A program made the position numbers and the translations under genes. DNA of 64,000 nucleotides from Anagrus nilaparvatae (taxonomy: Eukaryota; Arthropoda; Insecta; Hymenoptera; Mymaridae): the NCBI GenBank assembly GCA_022575985.1, contig JAKSXM010000156.1, forward strand, positions 3,038,001-3,102,000. The letters are read 5' to 3'. Positions 62,101-64,000 of the stretch are shown here, one piece after another. The notes beneath the pieces are model-generated. The model did not search any database, had not been told where the DNA came from, and was given only the letters and a program-made list of their open reading frames with translations. The first letter of the stretch is position 1. Each line of letters opens with the position of its first letter.

Positions 62101-62780
62101 TCATTCTATTGAAAATACTCAGATCAACATATCTATAAATCTGAGTTTACAAAAAATTTATAAATTAGATTTGAATCCTGCCAATCCTAGATAAAAAATA
62201 TTTAAAAAAAAGAAAAAAATGATATGTAATAATTTTGCATACGAATATAATTTAAAAATTTAAAATATATATATCTTATACAAATCATTTATTGAATTAT
62301 TGACATAAAGATTATTTAAATTTATAGTACGAATGCACGAAGCATTTTTTCCAGACAATAATATCACAAATCAAAACTTTTAACCAATAAATATAATATA
62401 CATTTATAATACATAAACAAGCACAAATAAACGAAAGATAATAAAAAAAATTCATAAAATATAGAATAAAAAAAAATATAAATTATAATTTTTTCAGGGA
62501 ACCTGTCGTAAAATTTGCAATACCCGTCCAATCGTCGCCAGAACGCCTTATAACAGCAACACTTTGTGATGCTCCACTTGAAAGCTGTTTAAGCAAAGTT
62601 GGTGGATTACCGGATGTAACATTGGCTATTATTGGTAGTGAAGAACCACTATTACTTGCCAAACCGGAACAAATTAAAACAGTAGAAAAGAAAATACTTA
62701 AAATGCCTGATATTGCTAATAGTACAACAAAACGACGAAAACCTGATGGCGAGCCAGCTTTTAGTAAAATGGTTGATTAA
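1740..62780 (+). CDS. ADGRA: Adhesion GPCR, ADGRA (GPR124/125)-like, 5'-partial, 16 exons
   Basis: The exons join as 1740-1804, 1960-2119, 13364-13506, 23860-24064, 26304-26747, 37386-37631, 37706-37872, 40483-40620, 44126-44417, 49610-49822, 49885-50035, 50390-50609, 53862-53991, 54057-54168, 57364-57778 and 62498-62780. All borders are AG/GT, phases match, and the frame stays open for about 1,127 codons. The product is a plasma-membrane receptor: possible LRR tail, two Ig domains, a HormR-type cysteine domain, a GAIN-like region with a GPS, seven hydrophobic segments and a ~280-residue cytoplasmic tail. Among adhesion GPCRs this order is typical of group A; TM4 carries GVPI, like group A receptors. 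Vertebrate members act with Wnt and planar polarity signalling; the ligand here is unknown. Oddities are an N-L-G GPS and no TM3/ECL2 cysteines. The start codon, signal peptide and most of any LRR lie upstream. The adhesion GPCR call is firm; group A is likely. Confidence 0.88.
1960..2119 (+). CDS. Receptor exon 2: LRR/Ig linker
   Basis: The acceptor is ttcaaacag and the donor gtattt. It takes one base to finish a Thr codon and adds 53 codons, ending in phase 0. The product is hydrophilic, with a basic stretch KLIHRRRVGDIYLDP, and leads directly into the first Ig domain. No cysteine-rich LRR cap is seen. Confidence 0.8.
2878..3165. repeat. Small foldback repeat
   Basis: Inverted ends: a stretch near 2898-2960 with ttcgtttattcc recurs in reverse complement near 3095-3150 with ggaataaacgg. 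The same core is in the larger foldbacks at 22558-23381 and, more weakly, 25228-25697, so this is one family with different interiors. Confidence 0.55.
3465..3650. repeat. Dispersed repeat, second copy at 34385-34565
   Basis: The segment with gatctggggcattctttt and a following cttcctag recurs in opposite orientation at 34385-34565. Each copy also has an internal palindrome in which 'gatctgggg' and its complement flank a 'taattaac'-type centre. This is a MITE-like family of unknown type. Confidence 0.55.
4740..5700. repeat. Composite repeat region with hairpin and a 29-codon open frame
   Basis: 4740-4905 holds an end of the 'cttataaccg / acatgtt' repeat family seen elsewhere in the window. 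On the - strand at 5395-5484 an ATG opens 29 acidic codons (MSENNVKEEDENLL...) ending in TAA; it could be the first exon of a lost transposase or chance. No other coding potential is visible. GC is locally raised at 5500-5700. Confidence 0.4.
5107..5245. repeat. Strong palindromic hairpin
   Basis: The arms cgagaaaagaaaaaataaac (from 5140) and their complement, ending at about 5206, meet at agcgcgcagcgct. The pairing extends outward with mismatches to 5107 and 5245 (gagtg.cgat / tggcgat). It is typical of a short foldback MITE. Confidence 0.65.
6128..6290 (+). repeat. G-run tandem repeat
   Basis: About five copies of a ~27-bp unit, with seven to twelve G followed by tcaaatttgtcctttttaa. The mirror copy is at 12030-12180 as C-runs. 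The G tracts differ in length between units and between arms. Confidence 0.85.
6311..6690 (+). repeat. 25-bp minisatellite
   Basis: About 15 tandem copies of a 25-bp unit containing ggtgcagaagtacctaggga, with variant units (gtccctaaagacc). No unique spacers lie between units, so this is not a CRISPR. The same array in reverse complement is at 11637-12003. Confidence 0.9.
7625..9335 (-). repeat. (CA)n-bearing satellite-like repeat block
   Basis: 7840-7860 carries ataccctgccaa..ggttcct, and the block ends at 9332 with tgaggaacc; both match the ends of the 29384-32800 block in opposite orientation. Between them are degenerate ~150-300-bp units with gaggtattacatcc and ctttcatgg. A CA-rich stretch lies at 9190-9215. 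It sits in the core between the two long arms. No coding frame is seen. The first ~200 bases (7625-7830) look unique. Confidence 0.65.
9346..9591 (+). pseudogene. DDE-type transposase fragment, N part
   Basis: An 81-codon frame: IVFLSKLRTGSVNSLISAIF-like residues, then LPLKFDFATSNW and HTNYMATKIFT. This resembles the helix-turn-helix to DDE junction of a DDE_Tnp_4-like eukaryotic transposase (the K-L-R-T-G motif is typical). The frame stops where a Penelope fragment begins. Its probable continuation is the zinc-finger piece at 10200-10550. Family-level assignment is from memory of motifs. Confidence 0.5.
9590..10195 (+). pseudogene. Penelope-like GIY-YIG remnant
   Basis: Read over three shifting frames: NSFVHRLL.IP, then SGIYKLECNDCDSIYI, GQTGRTFF, FTEHIQGPNQKV and LEEFEIYKAF. 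These are the successive pieces of the GIY-YIG endonuclease that ends Penelope-like retroelements. At least three frameshifts and stops make it dead. It is inserted between two halves of the transposase remnant. Confidence 0.75.
10200..10550 (+). pseudogene. SWIM-like zinc finger of the transposase, C part
   Basis: After ILRFHVHSRHVKRNIYK a frameshift leads to IPRYCCDCPNGLRTVGCYCH and LAAIIYYLSYARYL, then ends near 10549. The C-x-C...C..H array followed by an Ile/Tyr helix is the SWIM-like finger found at the C terminus of some DDE transposases. One frameshift lies at about 10345. Confidence 0.6.
10689..12460. repeat. Right arm of 6.6-kb inverted repeat
   Basis: Reverse complement of 5849-7624, with differences of a few bases, mostly in the C runs. 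Its inner end matches through agtgtgaagtatgag and its outer end stops at ccatattctt (12460). Near-identity over 1.77 kb implies recent formation or ongoing gene conversion. Confidence 0.9.
11637..12003 (-). repeat. 25-bp minisatellite, mirror copy
   Basis: Same 25-bp unit as 6311-6690 in reverse complement (tccctaggtacttctgcacc), with the variant units in the same order. Confidence 0.9.
12896..13261. repeat. Palindromic MITE, CACTG ends
   Basis: It starts cactgtaaaaagtaacttt and ends aaaagttactttttacagtg, with a self-complementary interior of flexible AT-rich units. A TA precedes the left end but not the right, so a TA target duplication is uncertain. It lies 100 bases before exon 3. Confidence 0.75.
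13364..13506 (+). CDS. Receptor exon 3: first Ig domain, N half
   Basis: The acceptor is tttttcag and the donor gtatgt; phase 0 in, 2 out. It encodes the B-C strand part of an Ig fold: Cys in FILSCIATG and the core Trp in FLWYKDD. The 11.2-kb intron before it carries a 6.6-kb inverted repeat. Confidence 0.9.
14376..15105. repeat. Foldback MITE, GGGTG ends
   Basis: Terminal inverted repeats of about 240 bases: gggtgttccttatttccc at the left and gggaaataagaaacaccc at the right, flanked by TA on both sides. The arms include gcaaatgaaaatcgg and its complement. It has no coding frame. Confidence 0.8.
15535..15725. repeat. Hairpin of about 85-base arms
   Basis: gattttcatcgtaaaataat ... tttttcccggagtattc is followed by its complement, the hinge being near 15632. 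It lies between the left foldback arm and the Penelope terminal arm. Confidence 0.75.
15844..16481. repeat. Penelope terminal arm, 3' side
   Basis: 638 bases repeated in reverse complement at 18908-19543. Penelope-like elements carry such terminal repeats, direct or inverted. It contains cgacgtttcggagatc, which in complement is the degenerate hammerhead-like 3' core (see findings). Confidence 0.85.
16686..18829 (-). pseudogene. Penelope-like element ORF: RT plus GIY-YIG
   Basis: Reads 18829 to 16686 in three parts. The first 357 codons hold Penelope RT blocks: VTRADKGNSTVI, LIKIHKEGFPIRIIV and the catalytic block LVSLDVVAMFPSIP. A one-base slip in an A run near 17810 moves to the next frame, with PKGFCSSPFFCELV and the active site YVDD at 17619-17630. 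A TGA at 17448-17450 stands where the second copy (47190-48385) has Trp. The endonuclease follows: VVYKIKCRDCKFAYIGQTSR, an EH, and SEMLHIHDCK. It drove target-primed reverse transcription of its own RNA. With only two lesions it died recently. It sits between 637-bp inverted arms. Confidence 0.9.
18908..19543. repeat. Penelope terminal arm, 5' side
   Basis: Reverse complement of 15844-16481, ending ataaattcctacta. Only scattered differences are seen, in line with a young insertion. Confidence 0.85.
20700..20870. repeat. Fragment of the 'acatgtt' MITE family
   Basis: It starts aacatggaacatgtttatag and continues with a G-rich line like the other copies (6075, 45584). The second end is missing, so it is a partial copy. 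Confidence 0.55.
20890..21577. repeat. Foldback element, about 345-base arms
   Basis: Left ctaaatttttgtgaaatttg pairs with right caaaaatttag over near full-length arms; the hinge is near 21320. The left arm carries a GC-rich insert with cactcgtgcccggcttcgcc that the right arm lacks. Open frames at 20907-21318 on both strands arise from this and look non-coding. Confidence 0.75.
22558..23381. repeat. Foldback element, AACAAGGGGA ends
   Basis: The left end acaaggggatttcaatacat is matched by the right end atgtatgaactcctcttgtt. Inner arms include ccctccgtttattcc and its complement. The centre has atggccattttcggctaaaa and its complement. Confidence 0.75.
23860..24064 (+). CDS. Receptor exon 4: first Ig domain, C half
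   Basis: The acceptor is tttttctag and the donor gtattt; it completes an Arg codon and ends in phase 0. It supplies strands E-G of the Ig fold: LTIEKAVLFDAGRYTCQA has the classic D-x-G-x-Y-x-C motif that pairs with the Cys in exon 3. It then starts a second Ig domain (IKIIPMSITVEK). Confidence 0.92.
24761..25090 (+). repeat. 'acatgttccatg' MITE, copy A
   Basis: Begins acccgtttgtgtaactac and ends aatgaacatgttccatgtta. Close to the 43441-43757 copy along its full length, including the shared ccctgccgagccaaactttt. Confidence 0.75.
25228..25697. repeat. Foldback element, CTAACAAGGGGA ends
   Basis: Ends ctaacaaggggaatgtacga and acgctccccttgttag are inverted copies. A subterminal aagatctggcagatcc matches the left side. 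It belongs with 22558-23381. Confidence 0.7.
26304..26747 (+). CDS. Receptor exon 5: second Ig domain plus HormR domain
   Basis: The acceptor is ttttacag and the donor gtaagt; 148 codons, phase 0 both sides. The first ~70 residues finish an Ig domain (VRLVC, FGWMKN, AIYSCSV). From about residue 78 a hormone-receptor-like domain follows, with CKQERSW..., ECPMGFIGKSVKREC, a Trp, and a final Cys in FFECL. This has the spacing of the extracellular HormR module that precedes GAIN in several adhesion GPCRs. Confidence 0.92.
27005..27660 (+). repeat. Diverged copy of the satellite-like block
   Basis: It shows the same order of cues as 29384-30100 (gcatataagca, gtgatatttcacaacc, ctcaaact, gtacttat), but many positions differ. 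An older copy. Confidence 0.55.
27713..27915 (+). repeat. Dispersed repeat, second copy at 50655-50840
   Basis: Shared landmarks in the same order: tttgaattttgagagg, ttgccctttgtaaa, cctcatctagaaatatttat and aagaatgtactattatt. The copies are in the same orientation. Nothing coding. Confidence 0.8.
29384..32800 (+). repeat. Satellite-like repeat block with (GT)n
   Basis: ggttcctca.tgaggaacc at 29384 and again at 30363 opens each segment, followed by gcatataagcacgtttt, a GT-rich tract, and tandem units that recur near 30660, 31120 and 31600 with ctcatttatttccatgaaag. It ends near 32800 with ggaacctcagtgccagctag and its variant at 32770. Copies differ by substitutions. It is the + oriented relative of 7840-9335. 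Confidence 0.7.
30483..30560 (+). repeat. (GT)n microsatellite
   Basis: About 39 uninterrupted GT units inside the satellite-like block; likely length-polymorphic. A small matching tract is at 29500-29515. Confidence 0.95.
33300..33525 (+). repeat. 'acatgttccatg' MITE, copy B
   Basis: Begins with gatttgtgttaacagaacca and ends with tatgaacatgttccattt. It is diverged from copies A and C, but the order is kept. Confidence 0.6.
34195..34250 (+). ncRNA. Hammerhead-ribozyme-like motif
   Basis: CTGATGA at 34212-34218, then a ggag/ctcc helix with a loop, and GAAA at 34236-34239. These are the invariant core and helix II of a hammerhead. Helices I and III are short and I could not prove them. Such motifs are common in terminal repeats of Penelope-like elements; no Penelope ORF is adjacent here. 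Confidence 0.4.
34385..34565. repeat. Dispersed repeat, partner of 3465-3650
   Basis: Inverted copy of 3465-3650, sharing ccccagatcgcagtttact and gtccatgggaaca. It has an internal palindrome around gctaattaacctgcgatct. Confidence 0.55.
35110..36390. repeat. GC-rich cluster of palindromic repeats
   Basis: Far more GC than its surroundings. It holds nested inverted pieces: 35185-35370 (acctccatatctaca and its complement), 35580-35970, and a near-perfect hairpin at 35990-36160 (ggttctccaaactccg ... cggagtttggagaact). The phrase tgtgaatcgacgcag occurs twice (about 35880 and 36270), so copies have duplicated. Open frames over it (up to 174 codons) are on palindromes and show no protein family. 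Confidence 0.7.
37386..37631 (+). CDS. Receptor exon 6: GAIN subdomain A, helical
   Basis: The acceptor is tttagtttcag and the donor gttagt; 82 codons, phase 0 both sides. It is rich in Glu, Asn and Ile with heptad-like spacing (DRILNILEEIENYQRDINEI), matching the all-helical first half of a GAIN domain. An alternative acceptor lies five bases upstream (tttttag), but it would change the frame. Confidence 0.82.
37706..37872 (+). CDS. Receptor exon 7: GAIN region
   Basis: The acceptor is tttttaatag and the donor gtaatt; phase 0 in, 2 out. The intron before it is only 74 bases. It encodes SLNELVVRSLGYWSQD and then strand-like EIAVEFHPIELLSGSYTLQL, the usual move from the helical to the beta half of GAIN. 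Confidence 0.85.
37873..40482 (+). other. Receptor intron 7, 2.6 kb
   Basis: It holds the foldback 38782-39328. The rest is plain AT-rich DNA, with a short (AT)n at 40070-40091. Confidence 0.7.
38782..39328. repeat. Foldback MITE
   Basis: Ends ttaaccgattaccgccggtg and cctgtgttaatctgttaa are imperfect inverted copies; the inner arms include aatggtttccg and its complement. A shorter relative of its end (gccggcgcgacc) is at 32400. Confidence 0.7.
40483..40620 (+). CDS. Receptor exon 8: GAIN beta-sandwich
   Basis: The acceptor is gttttttacag and the donor gtgagt; it completes a Lys codon, ends in phase 2, and holds KYPRWWNEKVKIHIN followed by VVIYKNFNNFF. The VVIYKN strand is typical of the GAIN beta domain. 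Confidence 0.85.
41671..42965. repeat. Foldback element, ATGAGTCATT ends
   Basis: Ends atgagtcattccggataccg and aatgactcat are inverted copies with tgtcatag inside. The interior has a few GC-richer patches but no coding frame. The arms pair for roughly 60 bases, then diverge. Confidence 0.65.
43441..43757 (+). repeat. 'acatgttccatg' MITE, copy C
   Basis: Best-preserved copy: ccggtttgtgtaactacac at the left and aacatgttccatgtta at the right, with C-runs (43660-43700). Confidence 0.8.
44126..44417 (+). CDS. Receptor exon 9: GAIN end and GPS motif
   Basis: The acceptor is ttttcag and the donor gtaagt; 97 codons, phase 0 out. It carries the four-Cys GPS frame: AWNISCGY, DWNLEKC, IYCQCSNLGTYATFL. 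Autoproteolysing receptors have H-L-T or H-L-S between the last Cys pair and the F/Y-A; here it is N-L-G (44373-44381), so both the general base and the nucleophile are changed. Exon 10 starts the transmembrane block. Confidence 0.92.
45208..45379 (+). pseudogene. Membrane-protein-like exon fragment
   Basis: After ctcag the frame opens with DIQSNRSFLKKPMNVDINN, then a clear hydrophobic helix (LILVCLNLVMLAWIGILI) and IIDQKK, ending in TAA with no splice donor. Its GC is higher than its surroundings. The pattern F-x-P-N-x-(V/I)-D-x-N before a helix recalls the GPS-to-TM1 junction of polycystin-1-like proteins, but 45 residues are too few to be sure. It could also be chance. Confidence 0.3.
45583..45770 (-). 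repeat. 'acatgttccatg' MITE, copy D
   Basis: acacggaacatgtttatgag at the left, ttaacatattccatgcacgt at the right, with a G-run; inverted relative to copies A-C. Confidence 0.65.
45900..46190 (+). repeat. Penelope terminal-repeat remnant with hammerhead-like core
   Basis: A stem gaagac/gtcttc around taaag is followed by cgaaacgt near 46108-46133, like the 3' side of a hammerhead core. The 5' CTGATGA is altered to tgataatga. It adjoins the Penelope copy on the other strand and probably belongs to a lost neighbour. Confidence 0.4.
46290..48385 (-). mobile_element. 5'-truncated Penelope-like element
   Basis: The GIY-YIG part is open at 47190-47876 (DIVYKIKCKNCDYVYIGQSGR, EH, SEMTHIQIH). Upstream, after one frameshift near 48065, 48064-48291 encodes MGFCSSPFF and YKRYVDDIFII, the RT active site. 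Sequence similarity ends at about 48385, where the RT N terminus should go on, so the element is 5'-truncated. It is the same family as 16686-18829. A degenerate hammerhead-like motif (ctttcgaaacgtc in complement) lies at 46350-46385. Confidence 0.85.
47011..47038 (+). repeat. A28 homopolymer
   Basis: 28 A in a row next to a short tandem duplication (tgaactaaattttattg, twice) inside the Penelope 3' region. Confidence 0.95.
48386..49090. other. GC-richer insert of unknown origin
   Basis: It begins exactly where the Penelope copy ends. Base use differs from all flanks. Frames are broken on both strands and no motif was recognised. It may be a piece of another retroelement. Confidence 0.4.
49610..49822 (+). 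CDS. Receptor exon 10: TM1 and TM2
   Basis: The acceptor is tttcctctag and the donor gtatat; 71 codons, phase 0 both sides. Two hydrophobic helices are separated by a basic/aromatic first inner loop (YWWRNRTWLNYLK). TM1 is unusually Cys-rich (GCCGCILQC). It follows a 5.2-kb intron with a truncated Penelope element. Confidence 0.93.
49885..50035 (+). CDS. Receptor exon 11: TM3
   Basis: The acceptor is tatttttag and the donor gtatgt; phase 0 in, 1 out, after a 62-base intron. It opens with DYWAIIAISLETFIF; most GPCRs have a Cys at the top of TM3 that bonds to ECL2, and none is present here. The helix is followed by a short inner loop. Confidence 0.92.
50036..50389 (+). other. Receptor intron 11, 354 bases
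   Basis: Plain AT-rich sequence with a short ATT repeat near 50350; nothing else seen. Confidence 0.8.
50390..50609 (+). CDS. Receptor exon 12: TM4, ECL2, TM5
   Basis: The acceptor is tttttttag and the donor gtaagt; it completes a Gly codon and ends in phase 2. GVPILGIL in TM4 matches the G-(I/V)-P-I of group A receptors. ECL2 is very short and reads KHESWWL where the usual motif is C-W. TM5 follows, then a strongly basic inner loop (KFKKKDI). Confidence 0.93.
50655..50840 (+). repeat. Dispersed repeat, partner of 27713-27915
   Basis: Same order of landmarks as the copy at 27713. It lies between exon 12 and the R1-clade element. Confidence 0.8.
51000..53640 (-). pseudogene. R1-clade non-LTR retrotransposon, decayed
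   Basis: Much higher GC than the receptor. From high to low coordinates: a linker after the endonuclease (53000-53400), RT fingers (52500-52800 in complement, with NKKAPGPDAIP-like residues), KAQGSILGPDIWNISYDGIL, the active-site block GNANDTALLIVA (51998-52009, where Y-A-D-D is expected), then GNLNGPKASKRKLL, ILLYG and AYRAVSEAAALVIAGIIPI, and a basic tail. At least four frameshifts. It would have encoded target-primed reverse transcription. No 28S flank is seen, so it is not a canonical R1 site. Forward-strand open frames here are shadows. Confidence 0.85.
53862..53991 (+). CDS. Receptor exon 13: TM6
   Basis: The acceptor is tttttttacag and the donor gtaagt; it completes an Arg codon, ends in phase 0, and encodes one Ile-rich helix (VFIVIGIIILEISSILY), a short outer loop and the start of TM7. 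The preceding 3.25-kb intron holds a dead R1-clade retrotransposon. Confidence 0.92.
54057..54168 (+). CDS. Receptor exon 14: TM7 and start of tail
   Basis: The acceptor is tattttttag and the donor gtaaat; phase 0 in, 1 out, after a 65-base intron. GFTILVVYVIN finishes TM7. The juxtamembrane tail is hydrophilic with an acidic/Asn stretch (TDTDNNVKG). Confidence 0.9.
54169..57363 (+). other. Receptor intron 14, 3.2 kb
   Basis: AT-rich; it holds a perfect 14-bp hairpin (55783-55813) and an (AT)n tract at 56142-56180. No gene or element was recognised. Confidence 0.7.
55783..55813. repeat. Perfect 14-bp hairpin
   Basis: aaatgaataggctt and its complement are separated by taa. It is isolated in the intron and could be a MITE remnant. 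Confidence 0.8.
57364..57778 (+). CDS. Receptor exon 15: cytoplasmic tail
   Basis: The acceptor is agtttgtacag and the donor gtaata; it completes a Gly codon and ends in phase 2. It encodes about 138 residues with no membrane segment: Ser/Thr-rich patches (ASSSISEAYTEVRG, ISTSTTIDS), two proline patches, and a basic end (LTRKKR). I see no known domain; it is probably a disordered signalling or scaffold-binding tail. Confidence 0.9.
57899..59494. repeat. Foldback of inverted ~140-bp tandem repeats
   Basis: Left: ttactccagtcaaaatacgg; right: its complement ending ttcactggagtaa. Inside are five left-hand units spaced about 140-150 bp, each with gttttttgggtcgctgatca, and three right-hand units in complement (gcgacccaaaaaac). 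A younger MITE interrupts one unit. No coding frame. Confidence 0.85.
58679..59059. mobile_element. TA-flanked MITE inside the foldback
   Basis: CACTGAAATAAAATTATAGG opens and TCTATAATTTTTTTTCAGTG closes it, with TA on both sides. The neighbouring unit of the foldback (about 58390) keeps the uninterrupted site 'cggttcatataggtttttt', so the TA duplication and element length (about 375 bp) can be read directly. The interior is GC-rich with gaacgcgcgtt palindromes. The TA target fits Tc1/mariner-like mobilisation. Confidence 0.85.
59510..59690 (-). repeat. End of the 'cagctgag..cttataaccg' repeat family
   Basis: It shares tggaatcttaac.tctaata, gtgataatta, tatacctagc.ctcagct and gtaagttttttaa with 5860-5980, 12330-12510 and 4740-4905. 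Confidence 0.65.
62498..62780 (+). CDS. Receptor exon 16: tail end and stop
   Basis: The acceptor is ttttttcag; it completes an Arg codon, then 93 codons and TAA at 62778-62780. The tail is hydrophilic, has a basic cluster (TTKRRKPDG), and ends FSKMVD. This is not the hydrophobic PDZ ligand that ends vertebrate group A receptors. A poly(A) signal overlaps the stop and another lies at 62901. Confidence 0.92.
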
Positions 62781-62906
62781 ATAAATATTGTGTATAAAAA
62801 AAAATTTTAAACTGAAATAATTTTTCTTCTACTACTAACGATTCTATGACTGTTAAATATATCGTGATGTAAATATTTCTATTAATTAATTTTTAATGTA
62901 AATAAA
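62780..62906 (+). terminator. Receptor 3' UTR with poly(A) signals
   Basis: AATAAA occurs at 62780-62785, overlapping the stop codon, and at 62901-62906, 121 bases beyond the stop. The second is better placed for 3'-end cleavage of the receptor mRNA. Several more AT-rich matches follow, so the exact cleavage site cannot be fixed. Confidence 0.5.
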
Positions 62907-64000
62907 AAATATCTTTATTCAGAAAAAAAAATTAATTTAAGAAAAAATATTTTTATATGATAAAAAAAAATTTTTGTATAATTAATAAATAATTATTGAA
63001 TTTTATTTAATATTCTAAAAGCATCTAATAAATTCGTTATTCATAATATGTTGTCTGTTAAATTTTTCTTTTTTAATATTCAAGAAAAATATATATAGAA
63101 ATGCGTGTGTGTGTGTGTGTGTGTGTATAACTTCAAATATGCGCAGACTGCAATATTAATATTCATATTCTTAATTAAAACTTCTATAATTTAATAAAAA
63201 ACATTTCTATATATATTAGCTTACTATGCTCTAATTTTCTTTTTTAAACTTTTGTTTTTCTTTTAAAACTTGATTACGTAAAAAAATAAATAAAACATTT
63301 TTAAAAAATGACGATTTATTTAAAAAATTTACAATAATGAGTTTGTAATTACATCTTTTTTTATACTGAGGCACATTCTGTAATGGAAGTATTTAGCATA
63401 TGTATTTAGCGCAGCACTGGTAAAATTATGCTTTAATTCAGGAGAAACTGATGACACCAATTAACTTCTTTAACAATTTTTCAATTCTTGAACTGTGCAA
63501 TAAAAATTGAACATCGACTTTTCTTTTGAAATAATTTTTTATTCGAGTTTTAAATTGATAAAAAAAAACTAATAAAATTTTATTTTGGATTAATTCAAGA
63601 TCTCTCAATTTATATTTACAAAGTTAAGGAATTCTTAGAAAAAATAAATATTTATTAAGTTTACTACAGTACGAACGTATACCACGAATTAAAAAAAAAT
63701 TGGATAAAAAGCTGCAAGAGGTTTTTCATATGCATTTTGTGCTTTTTACTTATCCTCAGAAAGTATTAAAATATATAAATTTATAAAATCAATATAAGAA
63801 TATTTTATCATAATATTATAGCTTTTCTATAATTTATATCCTTATTTTTTTTTTATTTAATTAAAAACTTTTTTTTTTAATGTTAGATATTTATATAAAT
63901 TATAAAATAAAAATTTTATTTTTTTTACTGTTGTACTTATTAGTGTCATCTAAAATATAAAATTTTTTTCTGATTGTTTGATTACACAGCTGCACAAAAA
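62907..64000. other. Downstream intergenic DNA
   Basis: AT-rich with a (GT)n run of about 11 units at 63105-63126. No next gene is visible before the window ends. Confidence 0.7.

Larger units (their letters stand above)
57779..62497 (+). other. Receptor intron 15, 4.7 kb
   Basis: 57840-59690 is repeat DNA (below). 59700-62490 is AT-rich; a 72-codon frame at 59841 has no support. A GC-rich speck at 60650-60700 and another at 61010 remain unexplained. Confidence 0.7.

Overview
The window is nuclear DNA of an animal, very AT-rich (coding codons are also AT-biased). It has long introns with normal GT..AG borders and a heavy load of nested transposable elements: Penelope-like retroelements with GIY-YIG endonucleases, an R1-clade non-LTR retrotransposon, and many foldback and MITE repeats. 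These traits and the receptor type fit an insect with a low-GC genome; a parasitoid wasp is my best guess, but the sequence alone does not prove the order. There is nothing prokaryotic here.

One host gene runs the whole length on the + strand. It is an adhesion G protein-coupled receptor whose 5' part lies outside the window. I assembled its last 16 exons (1740..62780, 3,384 coding bases, about 1,127 residues). Every splice phase agrees, and there is no stop before the TAA at 62778-62780. The order is: a possible leucine-rich-repeat tail (exons 1-2), two Ig domains (3-5), a hormone-receptor-like cysteine domain (5), a GAIN-like stalk with a GPS motif (6-9), seven membrane segments (10-14) and a long cytoplasmic tail (14-16). 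LRR + Ig + HormR + GAIN + 7TM points to the ADGRA (GPR124/125; fly CG15744-like) group. The GPS carries N-L-G where autocleaving receptors have H-L-T/S, and both cysteines of the TM3-ECL2 disulfide are missing. It therefore looks like a divergent, uncleaved receptor.

Layout by intron. Intron 2 (2.1-13.4 kb) holds small foldbacks and a 6.6-kb inverted repeat (5849-12460). Its 1.77-kb arms carry a mirrored 25-bp minisatellite, and its core holds a broken DDE transposase with a SWIM-like zinc finger that is split by a Penelope remnant. Intron 3 (13.5-23.9 kb) holds a nearly complete Penelope-like element with about 637-bp inverted terminal arms, itself inside an older foldback, plus further foldbacks. 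Intron 5 (26.7-37.4 kb) has a (GT)n-bearing satellite-like repeat block, a hammerhead-like motif and a GC-rich cluster of palindromes. Introns 7 and 8 hold foldbacks. Intron 9 holds a second, 5'-truncated Penelope element and a membrane-protein-like fragment. Intron 12 holds a decayed R1-clade element on the - strand. Intron 15 holds a foldback of inverted ~140-bp tandem repeats with a TA-target MITE inserted in it.

The receptor is the only gene I regard as functional. Everything else is intronic mobile or repetitive DNA. All element boundaries were read by eye and may be off by a few to tens of bases.
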